Shown here: piece by piece, positions 5,378 to 11,373 of the stretch
How positions within the stretch are numbered: the stretch's first letter is position 1
Layout of the letters: every line of letters starts with the position of its first letter
Position numbers and translations under genes: made by a program
Notes under the pieces: model-generated
What the model was told of the DNA's origin: nothing
The model's input: the letters and a program-made list of their open reading frames with translations, nothing else
Database searches by the model: none
NCBI GenBank assembly: GCA_026014605.1
Contig: JAOZIC010000098.1
Coordinates: 1 to 12,146, forward strand
DNA from: Candidatus Bathyarchaeota archaeon
Lineage (GTDB): Archaea; Thermoproteota; Bathyarchaeia; Bathyarchaeales; Bathyarchaeaceae
Length of the DNA: 12,146 nucleotides
Reading direction: 5' to 3'

Positions 5378-6499
5378 ATGAAAGACCTAACTAAAGTTAA
5401 CAACCCTCACGGCGACGAGAAGGTCTTTGACGCCTGTTCAATCTTTGGTATGATGAGCCAGAAGGGAGAACGTTTCTCAGCAAAAGACCCAATCCGGGCA
5501 ATGGCAAACATGCACGACCGAGGAAACGGGTTAGGCGGAGGATTTGCAGCTTACGGCATCTACCCCGAATACAAGGACGATTACGCTTTCCAGATAATGT
5601 TTTTGGACAAAGAAGCACGAAAGAAAACCTCACGAATGATAAACGAATGCTTCAACATCGTCAACGAAGAGGAAATGCCAACCCAAGAAGCCAACGTAAC
5701 AGACCCACCAATCATGTGGAGGTACTTCCTTCAGCCTAAAGCATCCAAAATGATGGAAAACCAAACCGCTGACGATTACGTAATGCAAAAAGTCATGCGC
5801 ATAAACACCGAAACAGGCAAAGCGTTTGTGTTTTCCAGCGGCAAAAACATGGGAGTATTCAAAGGAGTAGGATTCCCCGAAGACGTAGCCCAATACTTCT
5901 GCCTAGAAGAATACAAAGGATACCTCTGGACAGGCCACGGCAGGTTCCCAACAAACACTCAAGGATGGTGGGGCGGAGCTCACCCATTCAGCATGCTGGA
6001 CTGGACTGTAGTTCACAACGGCGAAATCTCGTCATACGGAATCAACAAACGGTACCTCGAAATGTTCGGATACAAATGCACCATGCAAACAGACACCGAA
6101 GTCATGGCATACGCTTTTGACCTACTGATGAGAAGGCAAAAGTTGCCCATCGAAATTGTGTCCAAAATACTGGCACCGCCACTGTGGTCAGACATCAAAA
6201 CAATGGAACCACAAACACAGCAGGCAATGAGTGCACTGCGCCAAACATATGGCGGTTTGTTGATGAACGGACCGTTTACAATCATTGTTGCCCATGAAGG
6301 TGAAATGATCGGACTTACAGACCGAATAAAGCTTCGTCCGCTTACTGCGGCAAAGAAAGATGATGTGCTGTTTCTGTCTTCGGAAGAGGCGGCAATACGT
6401 CTAGTTTCGCCAGAGTTAGACAAAGTTTGGAGTCCCCGAGGCGGAGAACCCGTTATCGGCAGGCTTGAAACGCAAAAGGCTGTGGAGGTCACAGCTTAG
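5378..6499 (+). CDS. gltB1: Glutamate synthase, glutaminase (class II amidotransferase) subunit
   Basis: A 373-residue class II glutamine amidotransferase, the glutaminase part of archaeal split glutamate synthase. It hydrolyses glutamine and hands ammonia to the FMN subunit. Cys20 in DACSIFG is the expected N-terminal nucleophile, so a 19-residue propeptide must be removed, as in bacterial GltB. Further motifs: HGRFPTNTQGWW (187-198), VVHNGEISSYG (211-221, with His213-Asn214-Gly215), QTDTEVMAY (237-245) and a late FLSSEEAAI (332-340). Bacterial GltB carries this domain fused to the others; here it is free-standing and followed by the synthase gene. It starts one base after the flavoprotein stop and overlaps the AGGAGG of the next gene. 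From about codon 288 the third positions shift from A/C to G/T. Confidence 0.92.
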   Translation: MKDLTKVNNPHGDEKVFDACSIFGMMSQKGERFSAKDPIRAMANMHDRGNGLGGGFAAYGIYPEYKDDYAFQIMFLDKEARKKTSRMINECFNIVNEEEMPTQEANVTDPPIMWRYFLQPKASKMMENQTADDYVMQKVMRINTETGKAFVFSSGKNMGVFKGVGFPEDVAQYFCLEEYKGYLWTGHGRFPTNTQGWWGGAHPFSMLDWTVVHNGEISSYGINKRYLEMFGYKCTMQTDTEVMAYAFDLLMRRQKLPIEIVSKILAPPLWSDIKTMEPQTQQAMSALRQTYGGLLMNGPFTIIVAHEGEMIGLTDRIKLRPLTAAKKDDVLFLSSEEAAIRLVSPELDKVWSPRGGEPVIGRLETQKAVEVTA

Positions 6500-6503
6500 G
6501 AGG
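6498..6503 (+). promoter_or_regulatory. Consensus ribosome binding site AGGAGG
   Basis: AGGAGG shares its first two bases with the TAG stop of the glutaminase gene and sits eight bases before the ATG of the synthase subunit. It is the only full consensus in the operon and fits reinitiation coupled to the upstream stop. Confidence 0.6.
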
Positions 6504-6511
6504 CTTACACT

Positions 6512-8026
6512 ATGAAGAGTTACGTTATCCCCGAATACATCGTAGAACGCGACCAAGACAAGTGTATACGCTGCAAAGTATGCGTAAACCAGTGCAGCTA
6601 CGAGACTCACTACTACGACGAAGACGAAGACAAACTAAACTGCAGAACAGAAAACTGTGTAAACTGCCAGCGTTGCGCAACTTTTTGTCCAACTCAAGCA
6701 ATAACCATACGCGAAAACCCCAACAAGTATAGAACTAACGCTAACTGGACGCAAGAAGTCCTTACTGGAATCAAAAAACAGGCTGAAACTGGAGGAGTTG
6801 TCCTCACTGGTATGGGTTGCGACAAACCCAACTTCACATACTGGGACAAACTGTTGATAAACGCAAGCCAAGTAACCAACCCATCAATTGACCCGCTCAG
6901 GGAACCAATGGAACTGAGGACCTATATCGGCTCAAAACCCGACAAAGTCGAACTAAAGATGAGTGAAGGCGGCGACGTTTCGTTGCAAACAAAGTTGGCT
7001 CCACAACTCCAACTTGAAACGCCTATCATGTTCTCGGCGATGTCTTATGGGTCAGTCAGCCTTAACGTTCACAAATCTTTGGCACGCGCAGCAAGCGAAT
7101 ACGGCACATACTACAACACAGGCGAAGGCGGCTTGGAAAAGAGCCTCTACAAATACAAAGACCACGTTATCGTTCAAGTCGCTTCGGGACGCTTCGGAGT
7201 TCACCCCGACTACCTCGACGCAGGCGCAGCCATAGAAATCAAAATTGGACAAGGCGCAAAACCTGGAATCGGTGGACACCTTCCAGGCGAAAAAGTCAGC
7301 GCCGAAATCTCAAAAACACGAATGATACCCATGGGAACAGACGCACTATCTCCTGCACCACAGCACGACATCTACAGCATCGAAGACCTAAGGCAACTAA
7401 TCTATGCACTAAAAGAGGCAACCGATTACACAAAACCAGTTTTCGTTAAAATTGCGGCAGTTCACAACGCGGCAGCAATAGCAAGCGGTATCGTCCGAGC
7501 AGGTGCAGACGCCGTAGTATTAGACGGTATACGTGGAGGAACAGGAGCAGCACCCCGAATAACACGTGACAACGTCGGTATCCCAATCGAGTTGGCGTTG
7601 GCTGCTGTTGACCAGCGGTTGCGTGACGAGGGTATACGAAACAAGGCTTCTGTGATTGCTGCTGGTGGAATCAAAAGCAGCGGCGATGTACTAAAAGCGA
7701 TAGCTTTGGGTGCAGATGCGTGTTACATTGGAACTGCGGCTTTGGTTTCGTTAGGTTGCACTGTGTGCCAGAAATGTTACACTGGTAAGTGTCCTTGGGG
7801 CATTGCCACCACTGACCTTTGGTTGACTAAACGAATAAACCCAGACATCGGCGCGAAACGGCTGCTTGGTCTTTTGCGTGGATGGAGCCTTGAAATCATG
7901 GAGATGATGGGCGGTATGGGAATAAACGCTATCGAAAGCGTAAGAGGCAACCGACTTGTGCTCAGGGGTGTCGGCTTGACTGACACTGAACTGAAAGTAT
8001 TAGGAGTAAGAATGGCAGGTGAATAG
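6512..8026 (+). CDS. gltB2: Glutamate synthase, FMN-binding synthase subunit with N-terminal ferredoxin domain
   Basis: A 504-residue catalytic subunit that makes glutamate from 2-oxoglutarate and ammonia using electrons through FMN. The N-terminus is a two-cluster ferredoxin domain (C18-C21-C24-C28 and C49-C52-C55-C59). The barrel follows from about residue 130: FSAMSYGSVS (174-183), GEGG (204-207), GQGAKPGIGGHLPG (246-259), DGIRGGTGAAPR (338-349) and IAAGGIKSSGDV (382-393) for FMN phosphate binding. C416, C419, C422 and C427 (CTVCQKCYTGKCPWG) would bind the [Fe-S] cluster of the synthase domain. Archaeal type: the ferredoxin is fused here, while the amidotransferase and GXGXG domains are separate neighbours. 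Its stop is one base before the next start. Codon third positions become G/T-richer around 7580-7900. Confidence 0.94.
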   Translation: MKSYVIPEYIVERDQDKCIRCKVCVNQCSYETHYYDEDEDKLNCRTENCVNCQRCATFCPTQAITIRENPNKYRTNANWTQEVLTGIKKQAETGGVVLTGMGCDKPNFTYWDKLLINASQVTNPSIDPLREPMELRTYIGSKPDKVELKMSEGGDVSLQTKLAPQLQLETPIMFSAMSYGSVSLNVHKSLARAASEYGTYYNTGEGGLEKSLYKYKDHVIVQVASGRFGVHPDYLDAGAAIEIKIGQGAKPGIGGHLPGEKVSAEISKTRMIPMGTDALSPAPQHDIYSIEDLRQLIYALKEATDYTKPVFVKIAAVHNAAAIASGIVRAGADAVVLDGIRGGTGAAPRITRDNVGIPIELALAAVDQRLRDEGIRNKASVIAAGGIKSSGDVLKAIALGADACYIGTAALVSLGCTVCQKCYTGKCPWGIATTDLWLTKRINPDIGAKRLLGLLRGWSLEIMEMMGGMGINAIESVRGNRLVLRGVGLTDTELKVLGVRMAGE

Positions 8027-8027
8027 A

Positions 8028-8813
8028 ATGGTAGTAAACGATGTGATAAAACAGACACCAGAAAACGTGAGTATAGCAAACAAAGTGGCAAAAGTTGATG
8101 CCATGGGTATGTACTACCGAGACCTAAACAGTCTATTACGAGAGTTGGACGCAAACGGAGTTGAAAAAATTGAAATCAGCAACGTTTACGGTCAACGATA
8201 CATCGGAACCGACCTAGACAACCATGTACGTATCGACATTTACGGAACTCCGGGCAACGACCTAGGAGCTTTCATGAAAGGTACAGACATTACCGTTCAC
8301 GGAAACGTGCAAGACGGCTGCGGAAACACCATGGACCACGGCAAAATCGTTGTTCACGGACGCGCAGGTGACCTAGTTGGTCACTCGATGAGAGGCGGAA
8401 AAATCTTCATCCGAGACGACGCTGGATACCGCGTTGGAATTCACATGAAAGAATACCTTGACAAACGACCAACCATCGTAATCGGCGGAACAGCACAGGA
8501 CTTTCTTGGCGAATACATGGCAGGCGGAATACTGGTAGTGTTGGGACTGAACATGACAGAAAAAGTTCACAACGCCAAATTTGTTGGAACCGGAATGCAC
8601 GGCGGAACTATGTATATTCGTGGTGAAGTGAAGCATTTAGGCGAAGAAGTTGCAGTAGCAGAGCTTGATGACGAAGACTACAAGATACTTGGCAGCCTAG
8701 TTGACGAATTCTGTGGATACTACGGCTTAGACGCTGGAAAACTCATGGAAAGCAAATTCAACAAAATCTATCCTGTTTCAAAGCGTCCCTACGGAAACCT
8801 GTACACCTACTAA
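8028..8813 (+). CDS. gltB3: Glutamate synthase, GXGXG-domain subunit
   Basis: A 261-residue protein corresponding to the C-terminal beta-helix of glutamate synthase large subunits, also found in tungsten formylmethanofuran dehydrogenase C. Repeated G-x2-3-G turns run through residues about 73-180: GNDLGAFMKG, GCGNTMDHG, GDLVGHSMRGG, GYRVGIHMKE and QDFLGEYMAGG. In the fused bacterial enzyme this domain is structural and helps shape the ammonia tunnel; here it should dock with the two preceding subunits. I start at the ATG at 8028, one base after the gltB2 stop, with AGGTGA five bases before it; an in-frame GTG at 8019 would overlap that site and gltB2. It is the last gene of the operon, facing the cca gene. 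Confidence 0.92.
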   Translation: MVVNDVIKQTPENVSIANKVAKVDAMGMYYRDLNSLLRELDANGVEKIEISNVYGQRYIGTDLDNHVRIDIYGTPGNDLGAFMKGTDITVHGNVQDGCGNTMDHGKIVVHGRAGDLVGHSMRGGKIFIRDDAGYRVGIHMKEYLDKRPTIVIGGTAQDFLGEYMAGGILVVLGLNMTEKVHNAKFVGTGMHGGTMYIRGEVKHLGEEVAVAELDDEDYKILGSLVDEFCGYYGLDAGKLMESKFNKIYPVSKRPYGNLYTY

Positions 8814-8817
8814 CCAC

Positions 8818-8824
8818 TTTTTTT
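8818..8824 (+). terminator. T-run between convergent operons
   Basis: Seven Ts begin five bases after the gltB3 stop and enter the cca stop codon at 8823-8825. Archaeal RNA polymerase often stops at such runs. The space between the two convergent genes is only nine bases, so read-through into antisense cca is likely to some degree. Confidence 0.4.
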
Positions 8825-10250
8825 ATTGAAGCCATCTTGGCTTTCCTTTTAGGTAATCTGTCAAAAACTTGGCAAACTCTGCGTTGTCAGAGTACATTTT
8901 CATAACCTGTTGGTTCACCAAAACGTCGACAGAATCCAAAACTGCGTCACAAACAAAATCAGCAACACCAACACATTTCCCGCCGTCCGCTAGGTTATCT
9001 TTCAACAACTTCACAACATCCGCATACTTTCTTTTCACGTCGACAACCCAACGTCCGCCTTCTACACGTGGACCAGAAACCGTGGTTTGTGCTCCTAGGT
9101 GTTTTTGCAAGAACTCTTCGCAATCTTCCCTTTTCTTTAGTGGTGGACCCAGATGTTTTTTCATGTTTGGTAAGAAACGGGTTTCCACCTCGAAAACTAG
9201 TACATTCAAGCTTGTTTCGTTGCTCCAGACGCTGTCACGCATAACTTTGAAGTCGTGCCGTTGAATCAAGTTACGCAACGCCTTCTGGGACCTGTAAAGC
9301 TGACCCCACAATACATCAGGCACCACGGGGGTTCTTCCAAAACAGACGAATACAACTGCGGAGCCTCGGTCATCGAAGTTGCTAAATAAGTCCGTAACTG
9401 GTAGTTCTGTTGTTTCTGGTGGATAAAAAAACTTCATGTCAGGATTTTTCAAAAACGCTCGTGATGCCGCTGTAAACTCGTTTAGCTTTTCTTTAGTAAC
9501 AGCCGCTGCAACGTTTCTGCTTTTGTCTACTGGGTCAACCATAACCAATGGTTCATCGAAAATTTTCTCGGCATCTTTTGGTTTTTTGTAGTGTCTTTTG
9601 GGGTCGATTATTGTTCGTTTTTTCCAGTTTGCTGCCGCCCGTAGCGCTTCAACAAATGAGCCGTAACTCAAAACAAGCAGTTCACAAAGGTATCCGCTAA
9701 ATCCTCCTACCTTGATTTCTGCACCGTAAACGCTGACTCCTTTCATGAACCGTTTAAGCAACCTGACTTGTGCACATTTTTGTTTATTCAACAAGGGCTT
9801 CACGTAATCTGTGTGAAACGGGGTTCTGTCAGTTGCGCTGACCCATTTGCCAGATTCTACTTTGTAGCAGGGAACAATATTCACCCAAACCCCATCAACA
9901 ACCGCTTCAAGGTACGGGTGCTCAGCGAACCTTTCAATTTGTTTATAGCCATACGTAGCTTTTTTTGCGATATCCAGAAACGTTGTCGCAAAACTTTCCC
10001 GAGGCGTAGCTGTTGGAACCCGAATAAAAACATCAACCTCTGGAGCATCTTTAAGCCACGTATTTTTCGCTACAGACCCCTCAACCCTGACGTCTGCTTG
10101 TATTTTTCTAGTTTTTGTTTCCTCTTTGACCCTTTCGGTTAACATTTTAGCAATGTCTTTGACCTTTTGTTGCTCGCTTTCGCTGGGTGTAACCCTGTTA
10201 AGAACTTCAGCACACACAGTTTCCAGTTGCGAACTCACATCAAACACCAC
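8823..10250 (-). CDS. cca: CCA-adding tRNA nucleotidyltransferase (archaeal class I)
   Basis: Adds or repairs the 3' CCA of tRNA in the cytoplasm. Numbering from a GTG start at 10250 (475 residues). The nucleotidyltransferase signature is GSVAKNTW at 58-65 and EVDVF with Glu71 and Asp73; RTPFHTDY (142-149), KVGGFSGYLCELL and VVFVCFGRTP continue the archaeal pattern. The third catalytic carboxylate (Asp110 in Archaeoglobus CCA, in VDVVPCY) is Asn124 here, in VNIVPCY. About 40 residues longer than the Archaeoglobus enzyme (437). The frame runs back to a TTG at 10271, which overlaps thpR; GTGs at 10250 and 10247, right after the thpR stop, give a better N-terminus. No clear ribosome binding site, so translation is probably coupled to thpR. 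Confidence 0.93.
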   Translation of the reverse strand: MVFDVSSQLETVCAEVLNRVTPSESEQQKVKDIAKMLTERVKEETKTRKIQADVRVEGSVAKNTWLKDAPEVDVFIRVPTATPRESFATTFLDIAKKATYGYKQIERFAEHPYLEAVVDGVWVNIVPCYKVESGKWVSATDRTPFHTDYVKPLLNKQKCAQVRLLKRFMKGVSVYGAEIKVGGFSGYLCELLVLSYGSFVEALRAAANWKKRTIIDPKRHYKKPKDAEKIFDEPLVMVDPVDKSRNVAAAVTKEKLNEFTAASRAFLKNPDMKFFYPPETTELPVTDLFSNFDDRGSAVVFVCFGRTPVVPDVLWGQLYRSQKALRNLIQRHDFKVMRDSVWSNETSLNVLVFEVETRFLPNMKKHLGPPLKKREDCEEFLQKHLGAQTTVSGPRVEGGRWVVDVKRKYADVVKLLKDNLADGGKCVGVADFVCDAVLDSVDVLVNQQVMKMYSDNAEFAKFLTDYLKGKPRWLQ

Positions 10251-10252
10251 AA

Positions 10253-10825
10253 TCAAACTTTTTTGCCACAAACTTCACGCAAATTAGAATAAATCGGACC
10301 TCTAGGCGTTAAATCACTTTTTTTCAGCCGTAAACACTCAACTTTTATGGTTCCAAACTCGTAGTTTTCCAGTTCCTGAACCTTCTTAATCAGCAACGGC
10401 TTGTTTCTTCCAGTTCTAACCCGAGTAATCGTCAAATGAGGACTGAATCCTTTATTGTCTGGTTTGAAGCCTAAGCCTCTGAGGCGTGGTTCGAGTTGTT
10501 CAAAAACGTTGGTTAACTCTTTTGCGCCTTGTGTTATTCCTGCCCAAACCACATTTGGGTGACTTAAACGTGGAAACGCACCTAAGCCTTTCAGTTCGAC
10601 TTCAAACGGAACAAAACTGAGCTGTTTCATCTCCTCGTAGATTGCGTCCACCATTCCTGTTTGTATGTCTCCTAAAAACCGAATCGTGAGGTGGATGTTT
10701 TCGGGTTTAACCATTTTCACGTCCGCGCCCGTGTTAGCAAGCATGCCCTGAACTTTTGCCAACCGATTGAGTATTGTGTGGTCTTCTATGTCGAAAGCAA
10801 AAAAACTTCGAATGGTTCCTGACAT
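10253..10825 (-). CDS. thpR: RNA 2',3'-cyclic phosphodiesterase (2'-5' RNA ligase family)
   Basis: A 190-residue member of the 2H phosphoesterase family. Two HxT motifs mark the active site: HLTIRFLGD (45-53) and HLTITRVR (130-137). Family members open 2',3'-cyclic phosphates on RNA and in vitro join half-tRNAs by 2'-5' links. Length is normal. The ATG at 10825 has a GAGGAT ribosome binding site six bases upstream. Its TGA stop is two bases before the chosen cca start, so the two form an operon for tRNA end processing; this pairing fits a role in tRNA maturation but is only suggestive. TATA-like sequences on the minus strand lie near 10849-10863, 10874-10884 and in the symmetric element at 10914-10935. 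Confidence 0.93.
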   Translation of the reverse strand: MSGTIRSFFAFDIEDHTILNRLAKVQGMLANTGADVKMVKPENIHLTIRFLGDIQTGMVDAIYEEMKQLSFVPFEVELKGLGAFPRLSHPNVVWAGITQGAKELTNVFEQLEPRLRGLGFKPDNKGFSPHLTITRVRTGRNKPLLIKKVQELENYEFGTIKVECLRLKKSDLTPRGPIYSNLREVCGKKV

Positions 10826-10913
10826 AAAAAATCCTCGTAACCTTGTTGATTAACTATAATCTTTCATGTTTACCATTTTAATAACTTAATCTATCCTCTA
10901 CCATTCCTGCTTG

Positions 10914-10935
10914 GTTTTTAGTTATAATTAAAAAC
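10914..10935. promoter_or_regulatory. Nearly symmetric TATA element between thpR and the putative RNA
   Basis: GTTTTTA (10914-10920) and TAAAAAC (10929-10935) are exact reverse complements around GTTATAAT, giving a TATA core readable on both strands. On the plus strand RNA would start near 10950-10960, at the base of the fold at 10963. On the minus strand it could serve thpR with a leader of about 75 bases. Confidence 0.45.
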
Positions 10936-10962
10936 TGCAGCAATGTCTGCGATAGTTTCATT

Positions 10963-11078
10963 CACCAAAACGAAGACCCCCATAAGCGCCCCAGCACCCG
11001 AACCGAGTTTACGCCAAACCCCTAGTTTGCGCATCTGCGCACGGCGACTCAAGGTTCTTGGGGGTCTTCATTTTGGTG
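10963..11078 (+). ncRNA. Putative structured noncoding RNA, no known family
   Basis: The ends pair as CACCAAAA/TTTTGGTG (10963-10970 with 11071-11078), one C-A mismatch, then GAAGACCCCCA/TGGGGGTCTTC (10972-10982 with 11059-11069): 19 of 20 positions. Inside is a one-sided 17-base loop (10983-10999), then GAACC/GGTTC (11000-11004 with 11053-11057), GAGT/ACTC (11005-11008 with 11047-11050) and CGCC/GGCG (11012-11015 with 11043-11046). The tip holds two small hairpins, AAAC/GTTT and TGCGC/GCGCA with an ATCT loop. The plus strand is favoured by the TATA element 28 bases upstream and T-rich DNA after it. It fits neither tRNA, 5S rRNA, SRP nor RNase P RNA by eye. An inverted-repeat mobile element remnant is the main alternative. 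Confidence 0.6.
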
Positions 11079-11093
11079 GAACAGACCAAAAAC

Positions 11094-11107
11094 TGTTTTA
11101 CTTCTTT
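11094..11107 (+). terminator. T-rich stretch after the putative RNA
   Basis: Ten of 14 bases are T, starting 16 bases after the end of the fold. It would suit archaeal termination of a plus-strand RNA, giving a transcript of about 140-150 bases. It lacks an unbroken long T-run. Confidence 0.3.
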
Positions 11108-11203
11108 GATAGTTTTGAATAAATAACAATTATTGCAAAAAATGATTATGACTCGGATTCCGAACTATAGTCTTAGCTGTAATACATAACTGCTCTTCAT
11201 ACC

Positions 11204-11211
11204 TGTTAAAT
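11204..11211 (+). promoter_or_regulatory. TATA-like box before the 29-codon frame
   Basis: A GTTAAATC-type box here predicts RNA starting near 11233, about 30 bases before the GTG at 11265, with the GGAGGGG ribosome binding site inside the leader. Confidence 0.35.
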
Positions 11212-11264
11212 CAGAAGTCAAAACAAAGCATATTTTGAGTTGGGGTAATGGAGGGGAAGTGGCA

Positions 11265-11354
11265 GTGAATTCGATAAAACATGTATTTGTGCACGAAATG
11301 TCAAAACTACTTGACGAAATCACACCCGAAAACTCCAAACAGGTAGAACCGTAA
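11265..11354 (+). CDS. Possible 29-residue small protein or upstream leader peptide
   Basis: A short frame starting with GTG at 11265 (or GTG at 11259) and ending with TAA at 11352. GGAGGGG at 11250-11256 is one of the strongest ribosome binding sites in the window and sits eight bases before 11265. The product would be a charged, probably helical peptide (IKHVFVHEMSKLLDEI, then TPENSKQVEP) with no recognised motif. A TATA-like box at 11204 supports its own transcript. It could be a free small protein or a leader peptide influencing the UPF0200 gene, which is in the same frame after the stop. I do not recognise a family; coding status rests on the start signals alone. Confidence 0.4.
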   Translation: MNSIKHVFVHEMSKLLDEITPENSKQVEP

Positions 11355-11373
11355 ACCGTTTGTGTGGTCTACC
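11342..11373 (+). terminator. Hairpin spanning the small-frame stop
   Basis: GGTAGA plus CC (11342-11350, one bulged A) pair with GGTCTACC (11366-11373), an eight-pair stem around a 15-base loop containing the TAA. Pyrimidine-rich DNA follows at 11374-11397. It might end the small transcript or act on the following gene. Confidence 0.3.

Larger units (their letters stand above)
10826..11363. other. 538-base region between thpR and the UPF0200 gene
   Basis: No long reading frame is present. From left to right it contains thpR promoter sequence, a nearly palindromic TATA element, the 116-base fold, a T-rich stretch, a TCGGA-T-TCCGA palindrome at 11153-11163, a second TATA-like box and a 29-codon reading frame with a good ribosome binding site, ending in a hairpin over its stop. 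Confidence 0.6.

Noticed and set aside
6013..6492. 159-residue minus-strand frame opposite the glutaminase gene
   Set aside because: Shadow of a strongly supported gene, no ribosome binding site or recognisable motif.
10981..10990. CATAAGCGCC shared with 3097-3106 inside the HD-domain gene
   Set aside because: A single 10-base match between a coding gene and a spacer, without shared flanks, is best explained by chance.
10983..11057. Resemblance of GCACCCGAACCGAG to a conserved 5S rRNA segment
   Set aside because: The helix order of 5S rRNA (three arms from loop A) cannot be formed, and other conserved 5S words are missing.
10963..11078. H/ACA guide RNA reading of the fold, because ACA (11081-11083) follows the basal stem by two bases
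   Set aside because: There is no internal pseudouridylation pocket at the expected 14-16 bases from ACA; the basal 20 positions are almost fully paired.
10951..11115. GATAGTTT repeated on both sides of the structured element (10951-10958 and 11108-11115), like a target site duplication
   Set aside because: The right copy is 29 bases away from the end of the inverted repeat while the left is 4 bases away, so it does not flank the element properly; no transposase is near.
11153..11163. TCGGA-T-TCCGA palindrome as an operator
   Set aside because: It is short, occurs once, and is not at a fixed distance from a convincing promoter.
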